Source: Hyphomicrobium sp. ghe19 (lineage in GTDB: Bacteria > Pseudomonadota > Alphaproteobacteria > Rhizobiales > Hyphomicrobiaceae). Taken from it: a stretch of DNA of 64,000 bases. A model generated the notes under the pieces. The model searched no databases, had not been told where the DNA came from, and saw nothing but the letters and a program-made list of their open reading frames with translations. The stretch spans positions 3,424,001 to 3,488,000 of the forward strand of contig NZ_LR743509.1 of the NCBI RefSeq assembly GCF_902712875.1. The letters run 5' to 3'. A program made the position numbers and the translations under genes. Of the stretch, positions 18,142 through 27,538 are shown one piece after another. The number at the start of each line of letters is the position of its first letter. The first letter of the stretch is position 1.

Positions 18142-19184
18142 TCGGGATGTTCGCCCGGCAGGTCCGCCATTTCGCGGAGCATGAGTTCGGCCGCTCGAAT
18201 GATGGGCATCGCGAGCGCGGCACCGGTGCCTTCACCCAACCGCATTTCCAATTCGAGCAGCGGCTTGACGCTCAGATGCTGCAGCAAAGCCGCGTGTCCC
18301 GGTTCGGCCGAGCAATGTGCGAAAACGCAGTTATCGATGGTTCCCGGAACGAGCGCTTCCGCGGCGATAGCTCCGGCGGTTGAAATGAAGCCATCGACGA
18401 CGATCACACGTCCCGCGGCGGCCGCGGCCGTCATCGCGCCCGCCATCATCACGATCTCGAAACCGCCGAACTGGCGAAGCACTTCGAACGTGCGCTCCGC
18501 CGAGGTCGACGGCGCAATCGCGGCGCGGGAAATCGTATCGCTGAGGATCTGATATTTATGTTCGAGGCCGAGGGCCGGCGCGCCCGCTCCCGGACCGACG
18601 AGCGATTTGAGATCGAGGCCCGTCAACGCATGAGCGACCAAGGCGGCAGCGCTCGTGTTGCCGATGCCGATTTCGCCATAGCCGACGATACCGACGTTTT
18701 CAGCGCCCAGGTGCGCATCGATGGCCCGGCCGGCTTCGAGCGCAGCGGCGCATTCCTCGATCGACATGGCGGGCTCGCGCCGGGCGTTCCTCGTGCCGTT
18801 CGCTATGCGGCGGTCGAGAAGGAGATCGTGCGGCGGCAACGGCTCGAGCATTCCGGCGTCGACGAGTTCAACGCCGACACCTGCGGCGCGCGCCAGCACG
18901 TTAACGCCCGCGGTGCCTGCCAAAACGAATTTGGCGATCTCGCGCGTTACGACGGACGGGTAGGCCGTGACGCCTTCGGCGGTGATGCCGTGATCGCCCG
19001 CGAAGACGAGAATTTTCGCGAGGCCGAGATCGGGGTTCGTCGAGCCTGCGATCAAGCCGATCTGAACCGCGAGATCCTCGAGCCGCCCAAGCGAGCCGAC
19101 CGGCTTTGCCTTGCCGCGAAGGCGGGCGCGAAGTTCGTCAGCGAGCAAAGTCTGGGATTGTTTGACGCCGGATTGAACTGTCAT
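18138..19184 (-). CDS. cobT: Nicotinate-nucleotide-dimethylbenzimidazole phosphoribosyltransferase CobT/CobU
   Basis: Activates 5,6-dimethylbenzimidazole to alpha-ribazole phosphate, the lower ligand precursor of cobalamin. 348 residues. KPVGSLGRLEDLAVQIG, VFAGDHGITAEGVTAYP, YGEIGIGNTSAAALVAHALTG and the late DGFISTAGAIAAEAL are typical. It overlaps both neighbours by four bases, glcF upstream and cobS downstream. That ties B12 lower-ligand assembly to the glycolate oxidase genes in one transcript. Confidence 0.95.
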   Translation of the reverse strand: MTVQSGVKQSQTLLADELRARLRGKAKPVGSLGRLEDLAVQIGLIAGSTNPDLGLAKILVFAGDHGITAEGVTAYPSVVTREIAKFVLAGTAGVNVLARAAGVGVELVDAGMLEPLPPHDLLLDRRIANGTRNARREPAMSIEECAAALEAGRAIDAHLGAENVGIVGYGEIGIGNTSAAALVAHALTGLDLKSLVGPGAGAPALGLEHKYQILSDTISRAAIAPSTSAERTFEVLRQFGGFEIVMMAGAMTAAAAAGRVIVVDGFISTAGAIAAEALVPGTIDNCVFAHCSAEPGHAALLQHLSVKPLLELEMRLGEGTGAALAMPIIRAAELMLREMADLPGEHPE

Positions 19185-20545
19185 GCGCCTATGTAGTCCT
19201 CAACGCTGTGTTTCGGTTGCGGCACGTTTGTCGAATATTGAGCGTAGTTTTCGAGACCCGGAGGAATTGGACCACCATGCGCCCAATCGAGCAACTCGAC
19301 CGTATGGACGACCGGCACATCGAGCGCCCGCTGGAGCTGATTGATACAGCCGATGTTGCCAGCCGCCACGATATCCGGCCGCAATGATTTGATGTTTGCG
19401 GCCTTGCGATCGCGCAGCGCGCCCGAGATTTCGGGCTGAAGAATATTATAGACGCCCGCCGAACCGCAGCAGAGGTGGGCTTCCGGCACATCCATGACGG
19501 TGAAGCCGGCTTTCTTCAGCAACGACTTCGGCTGACTCGTGACGCGCTGGCCATGCTGCAGCGAGCACGCCGAATGATAGGCGACCTTGAGGCTCGACCA
19601 GCGTTTCGGCGCGCCGATGTCGTACTGGTCGAGGAACTCGCTGACATCCTTCGTCATCGCCGCGATGTCCTTGGCGCGCTTGGCGTACTCGGTCTCGTGT
19701 TTCAGAAGATGGCCGTAGTCCTTCACCGTCGTGCCGCAACCGGACGTATTGATGATGATCGCATCGACGCCGCCCTTGGCGATTTCCTTGCTCCAGGCAT
19801 CGACGTTGATCTTGGCGGCTTTGATCGCTTCTTCCTCGCGGCCGATGTGCTGGCTCAAGGCTCCGCAGCAGGCGGCGCCGGACGACACGATCACATCGAT
19901 GCCGCCGCGCGCGAAAAGCCGGATCGTCGCGTCGTTGATCTCGGGCCGCAGCACTTGCTGGGCACAGCCCGCAAGCATGATAACCCGGCCAGTTCGAACG
20001 CCCGTCGGTGAAGCTCGGCCCGGTCCGCGGAAGCGGCCCGCGCGAGGCGCCTCGGGGGGCGCCAGATCGACCATCGCGGCAAGCTCGGGAAGATTGAGTG
20101 CTTTGAATGCGCCAGCCATCCGCCGACCGAGCGGTGCGGCCTTCATCGCCCACCGGAAGCGGCGCGGATAAGGCACGATTTCCGCCAAGGCGCGCCGGAT
20201 CAGCCGATCCTTCAGACTGCGGCTTCCCGTTTTTTCGATGTGCTTCCGCGCGATCTCGACGAGATGCATATAGTCGACGCCGGAGGGGCAGGTCGTCATG
20301 CATGAGAAGCACGACAGGCAACGGTCGATGTGAACCGAGACCTCGGGCTTCGCATCGAGCCCTTTCTCGAGCATGTCCTTTATGGCGTAGATCCGTCCGC
20401 GCGGACTATCGCGCTCATCGCCGAGAACGACGTATGTCGGGCACGTCGCGGTGCAGAACCCGCAGTGTACGCAGCGTCGAAGGATGCGCTCGGCTTCCCT
20501 GACCTCCGGATCGTCGAGCTGCGATTTCGAAAAATTGGTTTGCAT
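19181..20545 (-). CDS. glcF: Glycolate oxidase iron-sulfur subunit GlcF
   Basis: Electron-transfer subunit of the membrane-associated glycolate dehydrogenase. 454 residues. Two 4Fe-4S ferredoxin motifs near the N-terminus (CVHCGFCTATCP and CLSCFSCMTTCPSGVDY) and two CCG domains further on (SGAACCGALSQH; LCCGSAGVYNIL), as in GlcF/LutA/GlpC proteins. Starts 25 bases after glcE and overlaps cobT by four. Confidence 0.95.
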   Translation of the reverse strand: MQTNFSKSQLDDPEVREAERILRRCVHCGFCTATCPTYVVLGDERDSPRGRIYAIKDMLEKGLDAKPEVSVHIDRCLSCFSCMTTCPSGVDYMHLVEIARKHIEKTGSRSLKDRLIRRALAEIVPYPRRFRWAMKAAPLGRRMAGAFKALNLPELAAMVDLAPPEAPRAGRFRGPGRASPTGVRTGRVIMLAGCAQQVLRPEINDATIRLFARGGIDVIVSSGAACCGALSQHIGREEEAIKAAKINVDAWSKEIAKGGVDAIIINTSGCGTTVKDYGHLLKHETEYAKRAKDIAAMTKDVSEFLDQYDIGAPKRWSSLKVAYHSACSLQHGQRVTSQPKSLLKKAGFTVMDVPEAHLCCGSAGVYNILQPEISGALRDRKAANIKSLRPDIVAAGNIGCINQLQRALDVPVVHTVELLDWAHGGPIPPGLENYAQYSTNVPQPKHSVEDYIGA

Positions 20546-20570
20546 TGCGCCTTATATCGAACTGACGTGT

Positions 20571-21794
20571 CTAGAAATTGGCGTACATGCGCCCGCGATT
20601 GAGCAGGCCGCTCGGATCGAAGGCCGACTTGATGCCGCGTGTCAATCTTTCGATCTCGGGCTTCAAGGGTTCGAAGACTTCGACGGTGTTGCGGATTTCC
20701 GGCTCTGCGCGGATCAACGTCGCGTGGCCGCCACGAACGGCAACGGCGCGGCGCACGTCGGCTGCACCGGCATCGGCTGCTGCCGGAACTTCGAGCCAGA
20801 TGAGCGCTCCCGACCAATCGTACAACGCAACCACATCCATGAACTTTTGGATCGCGGCGACGATTTCAGGCGCCTTCGTCGGAAGGGTGGAAATCCGCCA
20901 CAGGCTCGTCTCGGTCGAGAACGGCATCATCGAAAGCGTCCGGAATTCGCTCCACAGACTGAAGGTGTCTTCCGCATCGAGTTCGATCGGCTTGCCGTAA
21001 ACCTTGAGCGCCGTCTTGAGCTTCTCCCTGCGCTCGTCGATCGAGGTTTCAAACGTCTCGAGACGTAGAAGCGTCAGCGATTGTCCGACGCCTTTGAGCT
21101 TCGGCACTTTGAGCCTGTCGACGCAATTCTTCGGGAGATGGACCGCGCCCGAAATTTCGAGCGGGGTCGCCATCGCGATATTGAGCGCTTCGATCGCCAA
21201 ATCGTCAGGCAAGCCGACGAAGGCCAGCGTCTGCATGGTCTGCGGGAGCGGCGCGACCTTGAACGTCACTTCGGTCATGACGGCAAGCGTTCCCCAGCTG
21301 CCGGTCAATCCGCGGGCGACGTCGAGGCCGGCGACATTCTTCATCACGCGGCCGCCGGATTTGAAAAGCTCGCCGCGGCCGTTGACGGCGCGAACGCCCA
21401 AGAGATTATCGCGCGCGCTTCCTGCCGAAATGCGCCGGGAGCCCGAAAAATTCGTCGCAAAAACGCCGCCGATGGAGAGTGCGCCGCCCGGCGCGCCGGT
21501 CGCCGGTCCGAGATCGACAGGCTCAAAGCTCAGCATCTGACCGCGCGCCGCGAGCATCGCCTCGATTTCGTAGACGGGCGTGCCGGACCTGGCCGACATG
21601 ACGAGTTCCGTCGGCTCATAGAGCGTCACGCCCTTGAGGCCGGAAGTCGTCAACACGACGTCCGCAGTTGCGACCCGGCCCGTGTTGCGAAGGGCGCCAT
21701 GCCCCACGACCTCGATGCCACGCTTCTCGCGCGCAAGCCTCGCAATCATGGACTGCAATTCCCACTCGGCGGCGGGGCGAAAAAGCTCAGTCAT
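20571..21794 (-). CDS. glcE: Glycolate oxidase FAD-binding subunit GlcE
   Basis: Second flavin-type subunit of glycolate dehydrogenase. 407 residues from the ATG at 21794; an upstream in-frame start would run into glcD and is not used. FAD-binding PCMH domain: GIEVVGHGALRNTGR, MSARSGTPVYEIEAML, GALSIGGVFATNFSGSRRIS and NVAGLDVARGLTGSWGTL. C-terminus FDPSGLLNRGRMYANF matches GlcE ends. Separated from glcD by 14 bases. Confidence 0.94.
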   Translation of the reverse strand: MTELFRPAAEWELQSMIARLAREKRGIEVVGHGALRNTGRVATADVVLTTSGLKGVTLYEPTELVMSARSGTPVYEIEAMLAARGQMLSFEPVDLGPATGAPGGALSIGGVFATNFSGSRRISAGSARDNLLGVRAVNGRGELFKSGGRVMKNVAGLDVARGLTGSWGTLAVMTEVTFKVAPLPQTMQTLAFVGLPDDLAIEALNIAMATPLEISGAVHLPKNCVDRLKVPKLKGVGQSLTLLRLETFETSIDERREKLKTALKVYGKPIELDAEDTFSLWSEFRTLSMMPFSTETSLWRISTLPTKAPEIVAAIQKFMDVVALYDWSGALIWLEVPAAADAGAADVRRAVAVRGGHATLIRAEPEIRNTVEVFEPLKPEIERLTRGIKSAFDPSGLLNRGRMYANF

Positions 21795-21808
21795 GATCGC
21801 ACCATCTG

Positions 21809-23281
21809 CTAGGCAGCCTCCGGTGTGCTGGCGGCGTCGCCAGCGCGCATGACTTCGGTAATGGCGAGGGGAAATACCTTCGCAGGGTTCAGCCTCCACG
21901 TCGGATCGAAAACGGTTTTTATCCGCATCTGGACGGCGAGATCAGTCGGCGAGAACTGCGTCGTCATCAGCTCGCGCTTTTCGATGCCGACACCGTGCTC
22001 GCCGGTGAGACAGCCGCCGAGTTCGACGCACAGCTTCAGAATAGTTTCGCCCGCAAGCTCGGCGCGTTCGGCCTCTTCGGGGCTGTTCGCATCGTAGAGG
22101 ATGAGCGGATGCAGGTTGCCGTCGCCGGCGTGGAAGATGTTGGCGACCTTCAGACCGTACTCGGCGCAGATCTGGCTGATCCGGGTCAATGCGTGAGGCA
22201 ACTGTGCGAGCGGGATGGTGCCGTCCATGCAGAGGTAATCGGAGATGCGCCCAATCGCGCCGAACGCCGCCTTGCGACCCGCCCAGATCCGCGCGCTCTG
22301 GTCGGCGTCCGAACTGATCTGCACTGTTTTCGGATCGAAGCGAGCGGCGATTTCGGCAATGCGTCCGAGCAGAATGCCTATTTCGCTTTCGGAGCCTTCG
22401 ACCTCGACGATCAGCAATGCTTCCGCATCGAGCGGATAGCCTGCGCCGGCAAATGCCTCGCAGACTTCGACCGCCGCGTGATCCATGTATTCGATCGCTA
22501 CAGGGATAATACCGGCTGCTATGATCGCGGAGACGCAGCTGCCCGCTGCCTCCGGCGAACGAAATCCGATCATCATCGGCCGCGCGCCTTCCGGCGCCGG
22601 GACGAGCTTCACTGTTGCTTCAGTGATGACGCCGAGCTGGCCTTCGGAACCGATGACGAGGCTCAAGAGATCGTAGCCGTTGCGTTCCAGCGCCGAGCCG
22701 CCGATCTCGACGACCGTGCCGTCGATCAGCACCATTTTGACGCCCAAGACGTTGTGCGTCGTCACTCCGTATTTAAGGCAGTGCGCGCCGCCGGAATTCA
22801 TCGCGAGATTGCCTGCGAGCGTGCACGCAAGTTGCGATGAGGGATCGGGCGCATAGAAAAAGCCGCCCGCAGCGACCTCCGCCGTGATCTGGAGATTTGT
22901 TATCCCGGCTTCGAGCCGCGCCAAGCGGTTGGCATAATCGATCTCGATGACGCGGTTCATTTTCGAGATGCAGAGGACGATCGCGTCCTCGGTCGGCAAC
23001 GACCCGCCGCACAGAGACGTGCCTGCGCCCCGCGGAATGACTTTGACGTCGTTCTCGTGGCAATACTTCAAGATCTTGGAGACTTCTTCGGTCGTGCGCG
23101 GCAGCACGACCAGCATGGGCACGCGGCGGTAAGCCGTGAATGCGTCCGTCTCGTAGGCCCGGCGTCCATCTTCGTCGACGATCAGAAGATCCTGACCGAC
23201 ACGGCTTTTGAGGCCTTCGATCAGAATGGGTAGCCGCCGCAAGACGCCAACATCGGGCTCAGGCAGCTCGATATGCGGCAT
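21809..23281 (-). CDS. glcD: Glycolate oxidase catalytic FAD subunit GlcD
   Basis: Oxidises glycolate to glyoxylate. About 490 residues from the ATG at 23281; a TTG seven codons upstream is the alternative. FAD_binding_4 domain with VIPRGAGTSLCGGSLP, GNLAMNSGGAHCLKYGVTTHNVLG, NGYDLLSLVIGSEGQLG, then the oxidase C-domain with NIFHAGDGNLHPLI and GGCLTGEHGVGIEKR, which hold the conserved His and catalytic-site residues. First gene of glcDEF-cobT-cobS. No adjacent GlcC-type regulator is seen. Confidence 0.96.
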   Translation of the reverse strand: MPHIELPEPDVGVLRRLPILIEGLKSRVGQDLLIVDEDGRRAYETDAFTAYRRVPMLVVLPRTTEEVSKILKYCHENDVKVIPRGAGTSLCGGSLPTEDAIVLCISKMNRVIEIDYANRLARLEAGITNLQITAEVAAGGFFYAPDPSSQLACTLAGNLAMNSGGAHCLKYGVTTHNVLGVKMVLIDGTVVEIGGSALERNGYDLLSLVIGSEGQLGVITEATVKLVPAPEGARPMMIGFRSPEAAGSCVSAIIAAGIIPVAIEYMDHAAVEVCEAFAGAGYPLDAEALLIVEVEGSESEIGILLGRIAEIAARFDPKTVQISSDADQSARIWAGRKAAFGAIGRISDYLCMDGTIPLAQLPHALTRISQICAEYGLKVANIFHAGDGNLHPLILYDANSPEEAERAELAGETILKLCVELGGCLTGEHGVGIEKRELMTTQFSPTDLAVQMRIKTVFDPTWRLNPAKVFPLAITEVMRAGDAASTPEAA

Positions 23282-23344
23282 CGTCTTCAGTCTCCAAGCC
23301 AATAGTCATGTCGGCTGTTTCGCTCTTGGGTTCGCTCTCTGGCC

Positions 23345-23364
23345 GTCAGCTTACGTCAGCTTAC
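23345..23364 (-). repeat. Tandem 10-bp duplication upstream of glcD
   Basis: GTCAGCTTAC is repeated head to tail at 23345-23354 and 23355-23364, about 64-83 bases upstream of the glcD start. It could be a duplicated activator half-site or chance slippage. Confidence 0.4.
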
Positions 23365-23498
23365 GGCGGGGCATCCCAAATTCGATCCCGCCTGCGGCAA
23401 CCTCGGCGCGTAGCCACGGGCGTTAATCATCCTCGCACGTGCGCCGGTGACCGGCAATATGGGCGCCGTCGTTGCACATGTGAAGAAAGCGCGCCCCT

Positions 23499-23906
23499 TC
23501 AACGGCCGTCGCCGCCGCCGAGCCCGCGCTGGCCGCCCTGATCACGAGGATCGTGAAACTCACGGGGCGGGGGTCCGCGCATATCGCGAGGGTCGCCCAT
23601 GCCAGCGCCTCCGCCTCGCGGCTCGTTCATGCCTCGGGTGTCTGGTCGCACCTCGCGCGGACTGCGGTTGACGCGGTCGCGGTCCCGATCACGGTCCCGG
23701 GACCGCGCTCCCGAGAAGCATTGGGTGATGCAGCTCTGCAACTGAGCGTCGCAATGTGCGGAATAGAGGAGTTTTGCGGCCATCCGGCAGGAATTGTGCT
23801 GGGACCGGCAGGAATCGGCACAGGGATCAGCGCTCGCGTCACCGGCAGCAAAAGCCAACACCGCCAGAACAGCCAGCACGGCCATTCTAAACGATTTTAT
23901 CGACAC
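23499..23906 (-). CDS. Small secreted six-cysteine protein with Arg-Asp repeat
   Basis: 135 residues of unknown function. A GTG start at 23906 gives a proper signal peptide (SIKSFRMAVLAVLAVLAFAAGDASA); an ATG at 23885 or TTG at 23924 are alternatives. After cleavage comes a cysteine module with spacing C-x3-C-x6-C-x11-C-x6-C-x3-C, which is mirror-symmetric and suggests two antiparallel helices linked by disulfides. Then come five consecutive Arg-Asp pairs in a low-complexity tail rich in Gly, Pro, Arg and Asp. It is expected to be periplasmic or extracellular. I do not recognise a named family. It lies upstream of gshA's 3' end with 154 bases between. Confidence 0.6.
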   Translation of the reverse strand: MSIKSFRMAVLAVLAVLAFAAGDASADPCADSCRSQHNSCRMAAKLLYSAHCDAQLQSCITQCFSGARSRDRDRDRDRVNRSPREVRPDTRGMNEPRGGGAGMGDPRDMRGPPPREFHDPRDQGGQRGLGGGDGR

Positions 23907-24060
23907 TGATGCAGCCTGAAACAACTACCGCCTCCTCATCCCCGGGCCGTGCTGGGCGGCTGAGCCTAGGCAAGCGGCGGAAGCTACTCGCGCGACCATG
24001 AACACGGCCTGAACCGGTGGTTGAACCTGAGGCAACGGGCTCGCCTGCCAACGGGCGCCA

Positions 24061-25443
24061 TCAGAATGCAAACTCCTCGAAGATCCGATCAACGTTGCCT
24101 TCCCACTCCCCGGAATAACGCCGCAGCAATTCGTCCGCCACGGTCTGGCCGTTGCCTGCGATCTTCTCGAGCGGGGCCAGAAATACCGTCTCGTCCTGGT
24201 TCTTGGTGTTGATGCGGGCCCGGTTCTTGAGACCGTGCCGCGAAATGCGCAACGCTTGGCGGGCGATGCTGGCGACCGTCGTCGTGCGGAAAGGCGTCGC
24301 GAGCGCCGTTTTCGGAACCGCCGCCCGCAGATTTTCACGCTCTTCGGTGGTCCAGTCGCGGACCAGCGTCCAAGCCTGATCCAGCGCGGCCTCGTCGTAA
24401 AGAATTCCGGTCCAGAAAGCCGAGAGCGCCGTGATCGTTCCCCAGCGCCCCGCGTCGGCGCCGCGCATCTCCAGAAACCGTTTGAGCCGGACTTCGGGGA
24501 AGAGCGTGGTGAGGTGGTCCGACCAATCATCGGCGGTCGGCAGCTCGCCTTTCAGCCCCGGCAGGCGGCCTGCCAGAAAATCGCGAAACGACGAACCAGC
24601 GACGTCGATGTAATTGCCGTCCCGGTAGACGAAATACATCGGCACATCGAGCGCGTAATCGACGTAGCGCTCGTAGCCCATGCCGTCTTCGAACGCGAAC
24701 GGCAACATGCCGGTCCGGCGCTTGTCGGTGTCGAGCCAGACTTCGCTCCGCATCGACTGAAAGCCGTTGGGGCGATCCTCGGCGAACGGCGACGACGCGA
24801 ACAGCGCAGTCGCGATCGGCTGCAGCGCGAGCGAGACGCGGAGCTTCTTCACCATGTCGGCTTCGCTCGAAAAATCGAGGTTCACCTGGATCGTCGCGGT
24901 CCGGTACATCATGTCGAGACCGCGGCTGCCGACGGTCGGCATATAGCGCGTCATCACCTGATAGCGCTTCTTCGGCATGTGCGGGATCTGGTCGAGTCGC
25001 CACTTCGGCGAAAATCCGACGCCCAGAAAACCGATGGCGAGATCTTCGCCGACGTCGATGACTTCGCGCAGATGCTCGTCGGTTTCGGCTGCCGTTTCGT
25101 GCAGCGTTTCGAGTGGCGCACCCGAAAGCTCGAACTGGCCGCCGGGCTCGAGGCTGATCGTGCCGCCCTTCTGGCCGTCGGGGCGCTTCAGGGCGATGAC
25201 GTTGTCGCCTTCCTTGATCGCGACCCATCCGTAGCGGCGGATCAGCTCTTCCATCAAGGCGCGAATGCCATCGGTGCCGCCGTACGGCACGGGATCCAAC
25301 GTGACGGTGCGAAAGACGAACTTTTCGTGCTCGGTGCCGATACGCCAATCCGCTTTCGGCTTCTCGCCAGCCGCGATCCAGCGCACGAGATCATCTCGTG
25401 TCTCGATCGTCGCGCTCGCAGCGCCTTGTTCTCGCGTGGACAT
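24061..25443 (-). CDS. gshA: Glutamate-cysteine ligase (plant/alphaproteobacterial type)
   Basis: First step of glutathione synthesis, ATP-dependent joining of glutamate and cysteine. 460 residues, the length of the class shared by plants and Alphaproteobacteria. DWRIGTEHEKFVF near the start, SLEPGGQFELSGAPLETLH, and YMPTVGSRGLDMMYRTATIQVNLDF are signature regions; MLPFAFEDGMGYERYVDYALDVPMYFVYR follows. Lies 102 bases downstream of rsmE on the same strand, an order conserved in the Hyphomicrobiales. Confidence 0.95.
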   Translation of the reverse strand: MSTREQGAASATIETRDDLVRWIAAGEKPKADWRIGTEHEKFVFRTVTLDPVPYGGTDGIRALMEELIRRYGWVAIKEGDNVIALKRPDGQKGGTISLEPGGQFELSGAPLETLHETAAETDEHLREVIDVGEDLAIGFLGVGFSPKWRLDQIPHMPKKRYQVMTRYMPTVGSRGLDMMYRTATIQVNLDFSSEADMVKKLRVSLALQPIATALFASSPFAEDRPNGFQSMRSEVWLDTDKRRTGMLPFAFEDGMGYERYVDYALDVPMYFVYRDGNYIDVAGSSFRDFLAGRLPGLKGELPTADDWSDHLTTLFPEVRLKRFLEMRGADAGRWGTITALSAFWTGILYDEAALDQAWTLVRDWTTEERENLRAAVPKTALATPFRTTTVASIARQALRISRHGLKNRARINTKNQDETVFLAPLEKIAGNGQTVADELLRRYSGEWEGNVDRIFEEFAF

Positions 25444-25545
25444 TACCGAGCGACCCAGCCTTGCTTAACCGGCGCGGGTGCGCCCCGCGGCTTGAGCCTT
25501 ATGGCGAGGACCGGCGGGAACGGCAAGCGTCCCCAACAACCGGGG

Positions 25546-26292
25546 CTAACGGCGGCGCCAATCGCCCAGAACAGCGTTGACGATCGCGAGCGCGGCAACG
25601 GCTGCGGTATCGGCGCGCATGATTCGGGGCCCGAGCGACAGCGGCACGACATACGGCTTGCCGATGAGGCGCTGGCGCTCGCGCGGGGAAAAGCCACCTT
25701 CGGGTCCGATAAGGACAGCCAGGGGCCCGGCTGAGAGCTTCTCCAAAGCCCTGATCGGGTCAGACAGTTGCTCGTGCTCATCGCAGTAGATCAGGCTTCG
25801 CGCTTCGTCCCAATCGTCAAGAACGTCATCGAGTTTGGCCGGTGGGTCGACATCCGGCACTTGCAGAATCCCGCACTGCTCCGCCGCCTCGATCACGTTT
25901 GCGCGCATCCGCTCGCTGTTAACTCTTTCCGCGACCGTTCTTTCGGTGATTACGGGCCTGAGGCGCGCGGCGCCCATTTCAGTCGCCTTCTGCACCATGT
26001 AATCGAGCCGCGACCGTTTGAGCGGCGCGAACAAATAGTCGATGTCGGGGCCACTTTCCTGGGGACGTGTTTGTTCCTCGACTTGGAGCGTGACGCGCCG
26101 CTTGTGCGCCTCGGCGAGGGTCGCAACCCACTCGCCATCCCGGCCGTTGAATACCAACAGCTTTGCCCCCGGCCGCAGACGCAGGACGCCCGTCAGGTAG
26201 TGTGCCTGCGGCGGCTCAAGCTCCAAGAGCTTGGCGGGGGCAAGATCGTCGTCGACAAATAGTCGTTCTGAAGTCAGGTCGCGGATAGCCAT
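25546..26292 (-). CDS. rsmE: 16S rRNA (uracil-1498-N3)-methyltransferase RsmE
   Basis: Methylates U1498 of 16S rRNA. 248 residues: an N-terminal PUA-like part (HYLTGVLRLRPGAKLLVFNGRDGEW) and a SPOUT knot domain with LIGPEGGFSPRERQ and VPLSLGPRIMRADTAAVAALAIV, the SAM-binding knot. Divergent from ubiA, with 134 bases between the starts. Confidence 0.95.
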   Translation of the reverse strand: MAIRDLTSERLFVDDDLAPAKLLELEPPQAHYLTGVLRLRPGAKLLVFNGRDGEWVATLAEAHKRRVTLQVEEQTRPQESGPDIDYLFAPLKRSRLDYMVQKATEMGAARLRPVITERTVAERVNSERMRANVIEAAEQCGILQVPDVDPPAKLDDVLDDWDEARSLIYCDEHEQLSDPIRALEKLSAGPLAVLIGPEGGFSPRERQRLIGKPYVVPLSLGPRIMRADTAAVAALAIVNAVLGDWRRR

Positions 26293-26426
26293 GATGCGGT
26301 CTTATCGAAGCCGCGCTTGCAGTCAAACGTATGTCGCACCCATGGGCCCGTATTGCGTCTCCCACCATATTGCGTCTGGGCGACGGGCCGGATAGGTCTT
26401 TGCCAAAGTTGCCGGAGAAACATCAA

Positions 26427-27395
26427 TTGACGACGGGTGCCGAGATTTCGCCCAAGCCGACATTGCGTGTTGCGGATGCACTGCCCTCGAACTGGGTCGA
26501 TCGATGGGCGCCGGCATCGTGGCAGCCGTACCTTCGGCTCGGGCGATTTGACCGGCCCATTGGCGCCTGGCTGTTGCTGTTTCCGTGCTGGTGGTCTCAG
26601 ACCCTCGCCCAGGTCAACTCCGGCGATCACCTGCCGAATATCGGCTATCTCGTGCTTTTCGCCATCGGCGCCCTCGCGATGCGCGCCTGCGGTTGCGCCT
26701 ATAACGACTGGGTCGACCGCGACATCGACGGCCGCGTCGAGCGGACGGCCAATCGTCCTCTGCCCTCGGGGCAAGTTTCGCCGGAAGCCGCACTTGGCTT
26801 CGTCGTCGCGACGGCGCTCGTCGGGTTGGTCGTCCTCCTGAACTTCAACAGCTTCACGATCTGGCTGGCCATCGCTTCGCTTTTCATCGTCGCGGCTTAC
26901 CCTTTTGCGAAGCGCTTCACATCGTATCCGCAGCTGGTGCTGGGCCTCGCGTTCAACTGGGGCGCGCTCGTCGGATGGGCCGCGATCAAGGGATCGATCG
27001 GCCTTCCGGCGCTCGCCCTTTATGCGGGCTGCGTGTTCTGGACGGTCGGCTACGACACGATCTACGCGCACCAGGACAAAGAGGACGATGCGCTTCTGGG
27101 GCTCGGCTCGACGGCGCTGCATTTCGGCGAAGACACCGTCTCATTCGTCGGCGCGATGTACGGGCTCGCCGGAATTCTGTGGCTCGCCGCCGGCGCACTT
27201 GCCGGCGCCCACCTCGTCTATTTCCTCGCGGTCGTCCTGGTGTTCCTGCAGATGTCGTGGCAGGTCGCGACGCTCGATATTCACAATTCCGCCAACTGTC
27301 TCTGGCGATTCAAGTCGAACCGGGACGTCGGCCTCGCCGTCTTCGCGGGCCTTGTGGCGGATATGGCGCTGTCGTGGTTTGCCGGGCTCAGTTGA
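26427..27395 (+). CDS. ubiA: 4-hydroxybenzoate octaprenyltransferase UbiA
   Basis: Integral inner-membrane prenyltransferase that attaches the isoprenoid chain to 4-hydroxybenzoate for ubiquinone. 322 residues from a TTG at 26427. That start is chosen because GGAG lies nine bases before it and gives the usual length; an ATG at 26331 would add 32 unusual residues. The two Asp-rich motifs are present: NDWVDRDIDGRVERTANRP and YDTIYAHQDKEDD, with about eight membrane helices. Confidence 0.94.
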   Translation: MTTGAEISPKPTLRVADALPSNWVDRWAPASWQPYLRLGRFDRPIGAWLLLFPCWWSQTLAQVNSGDHLPNIGYLVLFAIGALAMRACGCAYNDWVDRDIDGRVERTANRPLPSGQVSPEAALGFVVATALVGLVVLLNFNSFTIWLAIASLFIVAAYPFAKRFTSYPQLVLGLAFNWGALVGWAAIKGSIGLPALALYAGCVFWTVGYDTIYAHQDKEDDALLGLGSTALHFGEDTVSFVGAMYGLAGILWLAAGALAGAHLVYFLAVVLVFLQMSWQVATLDIHNSANCLWRFKSNRDVGLAVFAGLVADMALSWFAGLS

Positions 27396-27538
27396 GACGC
27401 GCGGCACAGCACAGACGAGAACGCGGCCCGAGAGGTCCCGTGCCGCGCTGTTCCGTCTCACCGTCGAACTTCCGAGCCGCTTTCCGCGGCTTTGTATGTA
27501 ATCTTGGCAGAATTCTCTTCCGATGAGCTTAAGAAATA

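Noticed and set aside
23303..23498. Possible cobalamin riboswitch ahead of the glc-cob cluster
   Set aside because: Looked for a B12 box (GCCACTG core) on the minus strand upstream of glcD and found none.
24235..25734. 499-codon plus-strand frame opposite gshA
   Set aside because: Runs across the gshA 3' half, its start and into rsmE on the other strand; no recognisable domain. Mirror frame.
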